Translations under genes and position numbers: made by a program
Notes under the pieces: model-generated
What the model was told of the DNA's origin: nothing
Seen by the model: the letters and a program-made list of their open reading frames with translations, nothing else
The model's database searches: none
Origin: Euwallacea fornicatus
Taxonomy: Eukaryota > Arthropoda > Insecta > Coleoptera > Curculionidae
Assembly (NCBI RefSeq): GCF_040115645.1
Contig: NW_027096052.1
Location: 372,001 to 436,000 of the forward strand
Direction of reading: 5' to 3'
DNA length: 64,000 bases
Shown: in pieces, positions 1 to 9,651 of the stretch
Layout of the letters: every line of letters begins with the position of its first letter
How positions within the stretch are numbered: the first letter of the stretch is position 1

Positions 1-40
1 TTGAACTTCCAGGAAAAATAGTACTTTATGTGCTCAAACA

Positions 41-53
41 CACAACTTTTGTG
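41..53. other. Dyad CACAA-CTT-TTGTG, recurring in most monomers
   Basis: Perfect 5-bp inverted repeat with a 3-base centre at monomer positions 41-53. It is kept in most units. It is lost where the segment reads CACATATTTTGTG, CAGATATATTTTG or CACAAATTTTGTG, the last of which still pairs over CACAA/TTGTG around a different centre. The TTGTGAC arm (49-55) also has an inverted partner, GTCACAA, near positions 150-156 of the same unit. Confidence 0.8.
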
Positions 54-57
54 ACTT

Positions 58-70
58 TTCAAACTTTGAA
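58..70. other. Dyad TTCAAA-C-TTTGAA
   Basis: Perfect 6-bp arms around a single central base at monomer positions 58-70. The dyad is intact in the CAAACTTTG and CAAATTTTG monomer forms, because the only difference is the central base. It is disrupted in the CCAATTTTG form, which makes up a large share of units from about 12.7 kb onward. Presence or absence of this dyad therefore marks monomer class. Confidence 0.8.
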
Positions 71-100
71 GCTCGATAACTTTGGCAAATGTGGACCAAA

Positions 101-113
101 TTTGTTAAACAAA
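101..113. other. Dyad TTTGTT-A-AACAAA
   Basis: Perfect 6-bp arms around one base at monomer positions 101-113. It is intact in units reading GTTAAACAAAG. It is weakened in units reading CTTAAACAAAG, and in GTTAACCAAAG, where a GTTAAC palindrome is created instead. Confidence 0.8.
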
Positions 114-159
114 ATGTCAAAGTAATCACCTCAACGAGATTTTGAAGATGTCACAACAC

Positions 160-167
160 ATCATGAT
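160..167. other. Palindrome ATCATGAT
   Basis: Perfect 8-bp palindrome at monomer positions 160-167 in units ending ACACATCATGATT. It is reduced to TCATGA in the CAATTCATGATT form. It is lost in CATCATCATT units (12.9 kb onward) and in CATCGTGATT units (17.7-33.9 kb and 45.3 kb). Confidence 0.8.
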
Positions 168-657
168 TACATCTTGTCGAACTTCCAAGAAAAATAGTAC
201 TTTATGTGCTCAAACACACAACTTTTGTGACTTTTCAAACTTTGAAGCTCGATAACTTCGGCAAATGTGGACCAAATTTCTTAAACAAAGTGTCAAAGTA
301 ATCACCTCAACGAGATTTTGAAGATGTCACAACATATCATGATTGCATCTTGTTGAATTTCCAAGAAAAATAGTACTTTATGTGCTCAAACACACAACTT
401 TTGTGACTTTTCAAACTTTGAAGCTCGATAACTTCGGCAAATGTGGACCAAATTTCTTAAACAAAGTGTCAAAGTAATCACCTCAACGAGATTTTGAAGA
501 TGTCACAACATATCATGATTGCATCTTGTTGAATTTTCAAGAAAAATAGTACTTTATGTGCTCAAGCAGATATATTTTGTGACTTTTCAAACTTTGAAGC
601 TCGATAACTTTGGCAAATGTGAACCATATTTGTTAACCATAGTTTCACATTAATCAG

Positions 658-666
658 CTCGACGAG
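658..666. other. Dyad CTCG-A-CGAG in CAGCTCGACGAG monomers
   Basis: Four-bp GC-containing arms around a central A at monomer positions 130-138. Units with CACCTCAACGAG keep only CTC/GAG. Both CpG sites in the dyad have C-to-T or G-to-A variants elsewhere: CTCAACGAG, CTCGATGAG near 32,495 and 43,911, and CTCGACAAGG in many units. Confidence 0.75.
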
Positions 667-771
667 ATCTTTAAAATGACATAACAATTCATGATTGCAT
701 CTTGTTGAATTTCCAAGAAAAATAGTACTTTATGTGCTCAAACACACAACTTTTGTGACTTTTCAAACTTT

Positions 772-787
772 GAAGCTCGATAGCTTC
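772..787. other. Hairpin-capable dyad GAAGCT-CGAT-AGCTTC
   Basis: Perfect 6-bp stem with a 4-base loop at monomer positions 68-83, present only in the GATAGCTTCGG monomer class. It overlaps the 58-70 dyad by three bases. The AACTTCGG, AACTTTGG and AACATTGG classes break the 3' arm. It is the strongest stem in the monomer and recurs in many units across the window. Confidence 0.8.
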
Positions 788-875
788 GGCAAATGAAGAC
801 CAAATTTGTTAAACAAAGTGTCAAATTAATCACCTCAACGAGATTTTAGAGATGTCACAACACATCATGATTACA

Positions 876-894
876 TCTTGTTGAACTTCCAAGA
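876..894. other. Dyad TCTTG-N9-CAAGA spanning the monomer boundary
   Basis: Five-bp arms separated by nine bases at monomer positions 172-176 and 10-14, so it bridges adjacent units. It is intact where the second unit reads TTCCAAGAAA and is lost in the TTCCAGGAAA form. Confidence 0.7.
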
Positions 895-1592
895 AAAATA
901 GTACTTTATGTGCTCAATCACACAACTTTTGTGACTTTTCCAATTTTGAAGCTCGATAACATTGGCAAATGTGGACCAAATTTCTTAAACAAAGTGTCAA
1001 AGTAATCACCTCAACGAGATTTTAAAGATGTCACAACACATCATGATTACATCTTGTTGAACTTCCAAGAAAAATAGTACTTTATGTGCTCAAACACACA
1101 ACTTTTGTGACTTTTCAAACTTTGAAGTTCGATAGCTTCGGCAAATGAAGACCAAATTTGTTAAACAAAGTGTCAAATTAATCATCTCGACGAGATCTTT
1201 AAAATGACACAACACACCATGATTACATCTTGTTGAACTTCCAAGAGAAATAGTACTTTATGTGCTCAAACAAACAACTTTTGTGACTTTTCAAACTTTG
1301 AAGCTCGATAGCTTCGGCAAATGAAGACCAAATTTGTTAAACAAAGTGTCAAATTAATCATCTCGACGAGATCTTTAAAATGACACAACACACCATGATT
1401 ACATCTTGTTGAACTTCCAAGAGAAATAGTACTTTATGTGCTCAAACACACAACTTTTGTGACTTTTCAAACTTTGAAGCTCGATAGCTTCGGCAAATGA
1501 AGACCAAATTTGTTAAACAAAGTGTCAAATTAATCAGCTCGACAAGGTTATGAAGATGTCACAACACATCATGATTACATCTTGTTGAACTT

Positions 1593-3672
1593 CCAAGAAA
1601 AATAGTACTTTATGTGCTGAAACACACAACTTTTGTGACTTTTCAAACTTTGAAGCTCGATAGCTTCGGCAAATGAAGACCAAATTTGTTAAACAAAGTG
1701 TCAAATTACTCACCTCAACGAGATTATAAAGATGTCACAACACATCATGATTACATCTTGTTGAACTTCCAGGAAAAATAGTACTTTATGTGCTGAAACA
1801 CACAACTTTTGTGACTTTTCAAACTTTGAAGCTCGATAACTTCGGCAAATGTGGACCAAATTTGTTAAACTAAATGTCAAAGTAATCACCTCAACGAGAT
1901 TTTGAAGATGTCACAACACATCATGATTACATCTTGTTGAACTTCCAAGAAAAATAGTACTTTATGTGCTCAAACACACAACTTTTGTGACTTTTCAAAT
2001 TTTGAAGCTCGATAACTTCGGCAAATGTGGACCAAATTTCTTAAACAAAGTGTCAAAGTAATCACCTCAACGAGATTTTGAAGATGTCAAAAACACATCA
2101 TGATTACATCTTGTTGAACTTCCAAGAAAAATAGTACTTTATGTGCTCAAACACACAACTTTTGTGACTTTTCAAAATTTGAAGATCGATAACTTCGGCA
2201 AATGTGGACCAAATTTGTTAAACAAAGTGTCAAAGTAATCACCTCAACGAGATTTTGAAGATGTCACAACACATCATGATTACATCTTGTTGAACTTCCA
2301 GGAAAAATAGTACTTTATGTGCTCAAATACACAACTTTTGTGACTTTTCAAACTTTGAAGCTCGATAGCTTCGGCAAATGTGGACCAAATTTCTTAAACA
2401 AAGTGTCAAAGTAATCAGCTCAACGAGATTTTGAAGATGTCGCAACACATCATCATTGCATCTTGTTGATCTTCCCAGAAAAATAGTACTTTATGTGCTC
2501 AAACACACAACTTTTGAGACTTTTCAAACTTTGAAGTTCGATAACTTCGGCAAATGTGGACCAAATTTGTTAAACAAATTGTCAAAGTAATCACCTCAAC
2601 GAGATTTTGAAGATGTCACAACACATCATGATTACATCTTGTTGAACTTCCAAGAAAAATAGTACTTTATGTGCTCAATCACACAACTTTTGTGACTTTT
2701 CCAATTTTGAAGCTCGATAACTTTGGCAAATGTGGACCAAATTTGTTAACCAAAGTGTCAAATTAATCAGTTCGACGAGATCTTTAAAATGACACAACAA
2801 TTCATGATTGCATCTTGTTGAATTTCCAAGAAAAATAGTACTTTATGTGCTCAAACACACAACTTTTGTGACTTATCAAACTTTGAAGCTCGATAACTTC
2901 GGCAAATGTGGACCAAATTTGTTAAACAAAGTGTCAAAGTAATCACCTCAACGAGATTTTGAAGATGTCACAACACATCATGATTACATCTTGTTGAACT
3001 TCCAAGAAAAATAGTAGTTTATGTGCTCAAACACACATATTTTATGACTTTTCAAACTTTGAAGCTCGATAACATTGGCAAATGTGGACCAAATTTCTTA
3101 AACAAAGTGTCAAAGTAATCACCTCAACGAGATTTTGAAGATGTCACAACACATCATGATTACATCTTGTTGAACTTCCAGGAAAAATAGTACTTTATGT
3201 GCTGAAACACACAACTTTTGTGACTTTTCAAACTTTGAAGCTCGATAGCTTCGGCAAATGAAGACCAAATTTGTTAAACAAAGTGTCAAATTACTCACCT
3301 CAACGAGATTATAAAGATGTCACAACACATCATGATTACATGTTGTTGAACTTCCAGGAAAAATAGTACTTTATGTGCTGAAACACACAACTTTTGTGAC
3401 TTTTCAAACTTTGAAGCTCGATAACTTTGGCAAATGTGGACCAAATTTGTTAAACTAAATGTCAAAGTAATCACCTCAACGAGATTTTGAAGATGTCACA
3501 ACACATCATGATTACATCTTGTTGAACTTCCAAGAAAAATAGTACTTTATGTGCTCAAACACACAACTTTTGTGACTTTTCAAACTTTGAAGCTCGATAA
3601 CTTCGGCAAATGTGGACCAAATTTCTTAAACAAAGTGTCAAAGTAATCACCTCAACGAGATTTTGAAGATGT
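1593..3672. repeat. 9-mer spaced duplication (offset 1,585 bp)
   Basis: About 1,593-2,088 and 3,178-3,672 are near-identical. Both hold the rare AAATTACTCACC form (1,702 and 3,287) and the rare GTTAAACTAAATGTC form (about 1,863 and 3,447). The offset is nine monomers plus the one-base insertion that lies between them. A few substitutions separate the copies, for example CATCTTGTTG against CATGTTGTTG near 3,340. Confidence 0.75.
2081..2100 (+). repeat. 177-bp monomer with a 1-base insertion
   Basis: The unit reads GATGTCAAAAACACATC where others read GATGTCACAACACATC. This gives one additional A and a C-to-A change. It is the only single-base insertion I found in the window, and it explains the one-base excess in the offsets of the two duplications spanning it. 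Confidence 0.85.
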
Positions 3673-3889
3673 CACAACATATCATGATTGCCTCTTGTTG
3701 AATTTCCAAGAAAAATAGTACTTTATGTGCTCAAACACACAACTTTTGTGACTTTTCAAACTTTGAAGCTCGATAACTTCGGCAAACGAAGACCAAATTT
3801 GTTAAACAAAGTGTCAAATTACTCACCTCAACGAGATTATAAAGATGTCACAACACATCATGATTACATCTTGTTGAACTTCCAGGAAA

Positions 3890-5705
3890 AATAGTACTTT
3901 ATGTGCTCAAACACACAACTTTTGTGACTTTTCAAACTTTGAAGCTCGATAACTTTGGCAAATGTGGACCAAATTTGTTAAACAAAATGTCAAAGTAATC
4001 ACCTCAACGAGATTTTGAAGATGTCACAACACATCATGATTACATCTTGTCGAACTTCCAAGAAAAATAGTACTTTATATGCTCAAACACACAACTTTTG
4101 TGACTTTTCAAACTTTGAAGCTCGATAACTTCGGCAAATGTGGACCAAATTTCTTAAACAAAGTGTCAAAGTAATCACCTCAACGAGATTTTGAAGATGT
4201 CACAACATATCATGATTGCATCTTGTTGAATTTCCAAGAAAAATAGTACTTTATGTGCTCAAACACACAACTTTTGTGACTTTTCAAACTTTGAAGCTCG
4301 ATAACTTCGGCAAATGTGGACCAAATTTCTTAAACAAAGTGACAAAGTAATCACCTCAACGAGATTTTGAAGATGTCACAACATATCATGATTGCATCTT
4401 GTTGAATTTTCAAGAAAAATAGTACTTTATGTGCTCAAACAGATATATTTTGTGACTTTTCAAACTTTGAAGCTCGATAACTTTGGCAAATGTGGACCAT
4501 ATTTGTTAACCATAGTTTCACATTAATCAGCTCGACGAGATCTTTAAAATGACATAACAATTCATGATTGCATCTTGTTGAATTTCCAAGAAAAATAGTA
4601 CTTTATGTGCTCAAACACACAACTTTTGTGACTTTTCAAACTTTGAAGCTCGATAACTTCGGCAAATGTGGACCAAATTTCTTAAACAAAGTGTCAAAGT
4701 AATCACCTCAACGAGATATTGAAGATGTCACAACATATCATGATTGGATCTTGTTGAATTTTCAAGAAAAATAGTACTTTATGTGCTCAAACAGATATAT
4801 TTTGTGACTTTTCAAACTTTGAAGCTCGATAACTTTGGCAAATGTGGACCATATTTGTTAAACAAAATGTCAAAGTAATCACCTCAACGAGATTTTGAAG
4901 ATGTCACAACACATCATGATTACATCTTGTCGAACTTCCAAGAAAAATAGTACTTTATGTGCTCAAACACACAACTTTTGTGACTTTTCAAACTTTGAAG
5001 CTCGATAACTTTGGCAAATGTGGACCAAATTTGTTAAACAAAATGTCAAAGTAATCACCTCAACGAGATTTTGAAGATGTCACAACACATCATGATTACA
5101 TCTTGTCGAACTTCCAAGAAAAATAGTACTTTATATGCTCAAACACACAACTTTTGTGACTTTTCAAACTTTGAAGCTCGATAACTTCGGCAAATGTGGA
5201 CCAAATTTCTTAAACAAAGTGTCAAAGTAATCACCTCAACGAGATTTTGAAGATGTCACAACATATCATGATTGCATCTTGTTGAATTTCCAAGAAAAAT
5301 AGTACTTTATGTGCTCAAACACACAACTTTTGTGACTTTTCAAACTTTGAAGCTCGATAACTTCGGCAAATGTGGACCAAATTTCTTAAACAAAGTGACA
5401 AAGTAATCACCTCAACGAGATTTTGAAGATGTCACAACATATCATGATTGGATCTTGTTGAATTTTCAAGAAAAATAGTACTTTATGTGCTCAAACAGAT
5501 ATATTTTGTGACTTTTCAAACTTTGAAGCTCGATAACTTTGGCAAATGTGGACCATATTTGTTAACCATAGTTTCACATTAATCAGCTCGACGAGATCTT
5601 TAAAATGACATAACAATTCATGATTGCATCTTGTTGAATTTCCAAGAAAAATAGTACTTTATGTGCTCAAACACACAACTTTTGTGACTTTTCAAACTTT
5701 GAAGC
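3890..5705. repeat. 6-mer (1,056 bp) tandem duplication
   Basis: About 3,890-4,650 recurs at about 4,946-5,705, exactly six monomers on. Shared rare marks are CTTTATATGCTC (4,071 and 5,127), AAAGTGACAAAG (about 4,338 and 5,394), GTCGAACTTCC (4,050 and 5,106) and the AGATATATTTTG unit. A 4-mer offset (704 bp) is nested inside, because TGATTGGATC occurs at 4,741 and 5,445. Confidence 0.8.
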
Positions 5706-6129
5706 TCGATAGCTTCGGCAAATGAAGACCAAATTTGTTAAACAAAGTGTCAAATTAATCACCTCAACGAGATTTTAGAGATGTCACAACACATCATGAT
5801 TACATCTTGTTGAACTTCCAAGAAAAATAGTACTTTATGTGCTCAATCACACAACTTTTGTGACTTTTCCAATTTTGAAGCTCGATAACTTTGGCAAATG
5901 TGGACCAAATTTGTTAACCAAAGTGTCAAATTAATCAGCTCAACGAGATTTTGAAGATGTCACAACACATCATGATTGCATCTTGTTGAATTTCCAAGAA
6001 AAATAGTACTTTATGTGCTCAAACATACATATTTTGTGACTTTTCAAACTTTGAAGCTCGATAACATTGGCAAATGTGGACCAAATTTCTTAAACAAAGT
6101 GTCAAAGTAATCACCTCAACGAGATTTTA

Positions 6130-9100
6130 AAGATGTCACAACACATCATGATTACATCTTGTTGAACTTCCAAGAAAAATAGTACTTTATGTGCTCAAAC
6201 ACACAACTTTTGTGACTTTTCAAACTTCGAAGCTCGATAACTTCGGCAAATGTGGACCAAATTTGTTAACCAAACTGTCAAATTAATCAGCTCGACGAGA
6301 TCTTTAAAATGACATAACAATTCATGATTGCATCTTGTTGCATTTCCAAGAAAAATAGTACTTTATGTGCTCAAATACACAACTTTTGTGACTTTTCCAA
6401 TTTTGAAGCTCGATAACTTTGGCAAATGTGGACCAAATTTGTTAAACAAAGTGTCAAATTAATCAGCTCGACAAGGTTATGAAGATGTCACAACTCACCA
6501 TGATTACATCTTGTTGAACTTCCAAGAAAAATAGTACTTTATGTGCTCAAACACACATATTTTGTGACTTTTCAAATTCTGAAGCTCGATAACTTTGGCA
6601 AATGTGGACCAAATTTGTTAAACAAAGTGTCAAAGTAATCACCTCAACGAGATTTTGAAGATGTCACAACATATCATGATTGCATCTTGTTGAATTTCCA
6701 AGAAAAATAGTACTTTATGTGCTCAAACACACAACTTTTTTGACTTTTCCAATTTTGAAGCTCGATAACTTTGGCAAATGTGGACCAAATTTGTTAAACA
6801 AAGTGTCAAAGTAATCAGCTCGACAAGGTTATGAAGATGTCACAACACACCATGATTACATCTTGTTGAACTTCCAAGAAAACTAGTACTTTATGTGCTC
6901 AAACACACATATTTTGTGACTTTTCAAACTCTGAAGCTCGATAACTTTGGCAAATGTGGACCAAATTTGTTAAACAAAATGTCAAAGTAATCACCTCAAC
7001 GAGATTTTGAAGATGTCACAACACATCATGATTACATCTTGTTGAACTTCCAAGAAAAATAGTACTTTATGTGCTCAAACACACAACTTTTGTGACTTTT
7101 CAAACTTTGAAGCTCGATAACTTCGGCAAATGTGGACCAAATTTCTTAAACAAAGTGTCAAAGTAATCACCTCAACGAGATTTTGAAGATGTCACAACAC
7201 ATCATGATTACATCTTGTTGAACTTCCAAGAAAAATAGTACTTTATGTGCTCAAACACACAACTTTTTTGACTTTTCCAATTTTGAAGCTCGATAACTTT
7301 GGCAAATGTGGACCAAATTTGTTAAACAAAGTGTCAAAGTAATCAGCTCGACAAGGTTATGAAGATGTCACAACACACCATGATTACATCTTGTTGAACT
7401 TCCAAGAAAAATAGTACTTTATGTGCTCAAACAGATATATTTTGTGACTTTTCAAACTTTGAAGCTCGATAACTTTGGCAAATGTGGACCATATTTGTTA
7501 ACCAAAGTTTCACATTAATCAGCTCGACGAGATCTTTAAAATGACATAACAATTCATGATTGCATCTTGTTGAATTTCCAAGAAAAATAGTACTTTATGT
7601 GCTCAAACACACAACTTTTGTGACTTTTCAAACTTTGAAGCTCGATAGCTTCGGCAAATGAAGACCAAATTTGTTAAACAAAGTGTCAAATTAATCAGCT
7701 CGACAAGGTTATGAAGATGTCACAACACATCATGATTACATCTTGTTGAACTTCCAAGAAAAATAGTACTTTATGTGCTGAAACACACAACTTTTGTGAC
7801 TTTTCAAACTTTGAAGCTCGATAGCTTCGGCAAATGAAGACCAAATTTGTTAAACAAAGTGTCAAATTAATCAGCTCGACGAGATTTTAAAGATGTCACA
7901 ACACATCATGATTACATCTTGTTGAACTTCCAGGAAAAATAGTACTTTATGTGCTCAAACACACAACTTTTGTGACTTTTCCAATTTTGAAGCTCGATAA
8001 CTTTGGCAAATGTGGACCAAATTTGTTAACCAAAGTGTCAAATTAATCAGTTCGACGAGATCTTTAAAATGACACAACAATTCATGATTGCATCTTGTTG
8101 AATTTCCAAGAAAAATAGTACTTTATGTGCTCAAACACACATATTTTATGACTTTTCAAACTTTGAAGCTCGATAACATTGGCAAATGTGGACCAAATTT
8201 CTTAAACAAAGTGTCAAAGTAATCATCTCAATGAGATTTTAAAGATGTCACAACACATCATGATTACATCTTGTTGAACTTCCAAGAAAAATAGTACTTT
8301 ATGTGCTCAAACACACAACTTTTGTGACTTTTCAAACTTTGAAGCTCGATAACTTCGGCAAATGTGGACCAAATTTGTTAACCAAAGTGTCAAATTAATC
8401 AGCTCAACGAGATTTTGAAGATGTCACAACACATCATGATTGCATCTTGTTGAATTTCCAAGAAAAATAGTACATTATGTGCTCAAACATACATATTTTG
8501 TGACTTTTCAAACTTTGAAGCTCGATAACATTGGCAAATGTGGACCAAATTTCTTAAACAAAGTGTCAAAGTAATCACCTCAACGAGATTTTAAAGATGT
8601 CACAACACATCATGATTACATCTTGTTGAACTTCCAAGAAAAATAGTACTTTATGTGCTCAAACACACAACTTTTGTGACTTTTCAAACTTTGAAGCTCG
8701 ATAGCTTCGGCAAATGAAGACCAAATTTGTTAAACAAAGTGTCAAATTAATCATCTCGACGAGATCTTTAAAATGACACAACACACCATGATTACATCTT
8801 GTTGAATTTCCAAGATAAATAGTACTTTATGTGCTCAAACAAACAACTTTTGTGACTTTTCAAACTTTGAAGCTCGATAGCTTCGGCAAATGAAGACCAT
8901 ATTTGTTAAACAAAGTGTCAAATTAATCATCTCGACGAGATCTTTAAAATGACACAACACACCATGATTACATCTTGTTGAACTTCCAAGAGAAATAGTA
9001 CTTTATGTGCTCAAACACACAACTTTTGTGACTTTTCAAACTTTGAAGCTCGATAGCTTCGGCAAATGAAGACCAAATTTGTTAAACAAAGTGTCAAATT

Positions 9101-9651
9101 AATCAGCTCGACAAGGTTATGAAGATGTCACAACACATCATGATTACATCTTGTTGAACTTCCAAGAAAAATAGTACTTTATGTGCTGAAACACACAACT
9201 TTTGTGACTTTTCAAACTTTGAAGCTCGATAGCTTCGGCAAATGAAGACCAAATTTGTTAAACAAAGTGTCAAATTACTCACCTCAACGAGATTATAAAG
9301 ATGTCACAACACATCATGATTACATCTTGTTGAACTTCCAGGAAAAATAGTACTTTATGTGCTCAAACACACAACTTTTGTGACTTTTCAAACTTTGAAG
9401 CTCGATAGCTTCGGCAAATGAAGACCAAATTTGTTAAACAAAGTGTCAAATTAATCAGCTCGACAAGGTTATGAAGATGTCACAACACATCATGATTACA
9501 TCTTGTTGAACTTCCAAGAAAAATAGTACTTTATGTGCTGAAACACACAACTTTTGTGACTTTTCAAACTTTGAAGCTCGATAGCTTCGGCAAATGAAGA
9601 CCAAATTTGTTAAACAAAGTGTCAAATTAATCACCTCAACGAGATTATAAA
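6130..9651. repeat. HOR copy 1 of a 17-20-mer tandem duplication
   Basis: About 20 monomers, copied directly downstream. Rare shared marks are CAAACTTCGAAG (6,221 and 9,741, offset 3,520), AACTAGTAC (6,881 and 10,049, offset 3,168), ACTTTTTTGAC (7,261 and 10,429), CATCTCAATGAG (about 8,224 and 11,216, offset 2,992) and CCAAGATAAATAG (about 8,810 and 11,810). The offset falls in steps of whole monomers (20, 18, 17), so copy 1 has three units that copy 2 lacks, or copy 2 lost them. Two lie near 6.4-6.8 kb and one near 7.7 kb. Confidence 0.85.

Larger units (their letters stand above)
1..176 (+). repeat. First monomer, used as the phase reference
   Basis: This unit sets the numbering used in other entries (monomer positions 1-176). 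The most variable stretches are 59-70 (CAAACTTTG, CCAATTTTG or CAAATTTTG), 78-94 (AACTTCGG, AACTTTGG, AACATTGG or AGCTTCGG, followed by GTGGACC or GAAGACC), 104-110 (GTTAAAC, CTTAAAC or GTTAACC) and 122-170 (for example CACCTCAACGAG against CAGCTCGACGAG, and GAAGATGTC against AAAATGACA). The stretch around 16-35 is much more constant. A unit such as this and one of the CCAATTTTG/AAAATGACA type differ at roughly 15 sites, about 91% identity by eye count. Confidence 0.95.
1..4573. repeat. 22-mer spaced duplication (offset 3,873 bp)
   Basis: Bases 1 to about 700 recur at 3,874 to about 4,573. The offset is 22 monomers plus one base, and the extra base is the insertion near 2,090. Shared rare marks include GTCGAACTTCC (177 and 4,050), ACATATCATGATTG, and the AGATATATTTTG unit near 565 and 4,440. 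The copies differ by single bases such as CTCAAGCAGA against CTCAAACAGA. After about 4,573 the match to 700 onward breaks; partial similarity resumes near 5,650, displaced by a further six monomers. Confidence 0.8.

Noticed and set aside
81..95. CENP-B box-like stretch in AACTTCGGCAAATGTGGACC
   Set aside because: It matches seven of the nine essential positions (TTCG, A, GG), but a 7/9 match is expected by chance in roughly 0.4-0.5 of 176-bp units counting both strands. GAAGACC and AACTTTGG units match less well.
3688..3894. 68-codon open frame on the plus strand
   Set aside because: It begins with TTG, not ATG, and lies wholly in satellite monomers. The unit length 176 is not divisible by three, so the frame shifts in each monomer. 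It is a chance opening.
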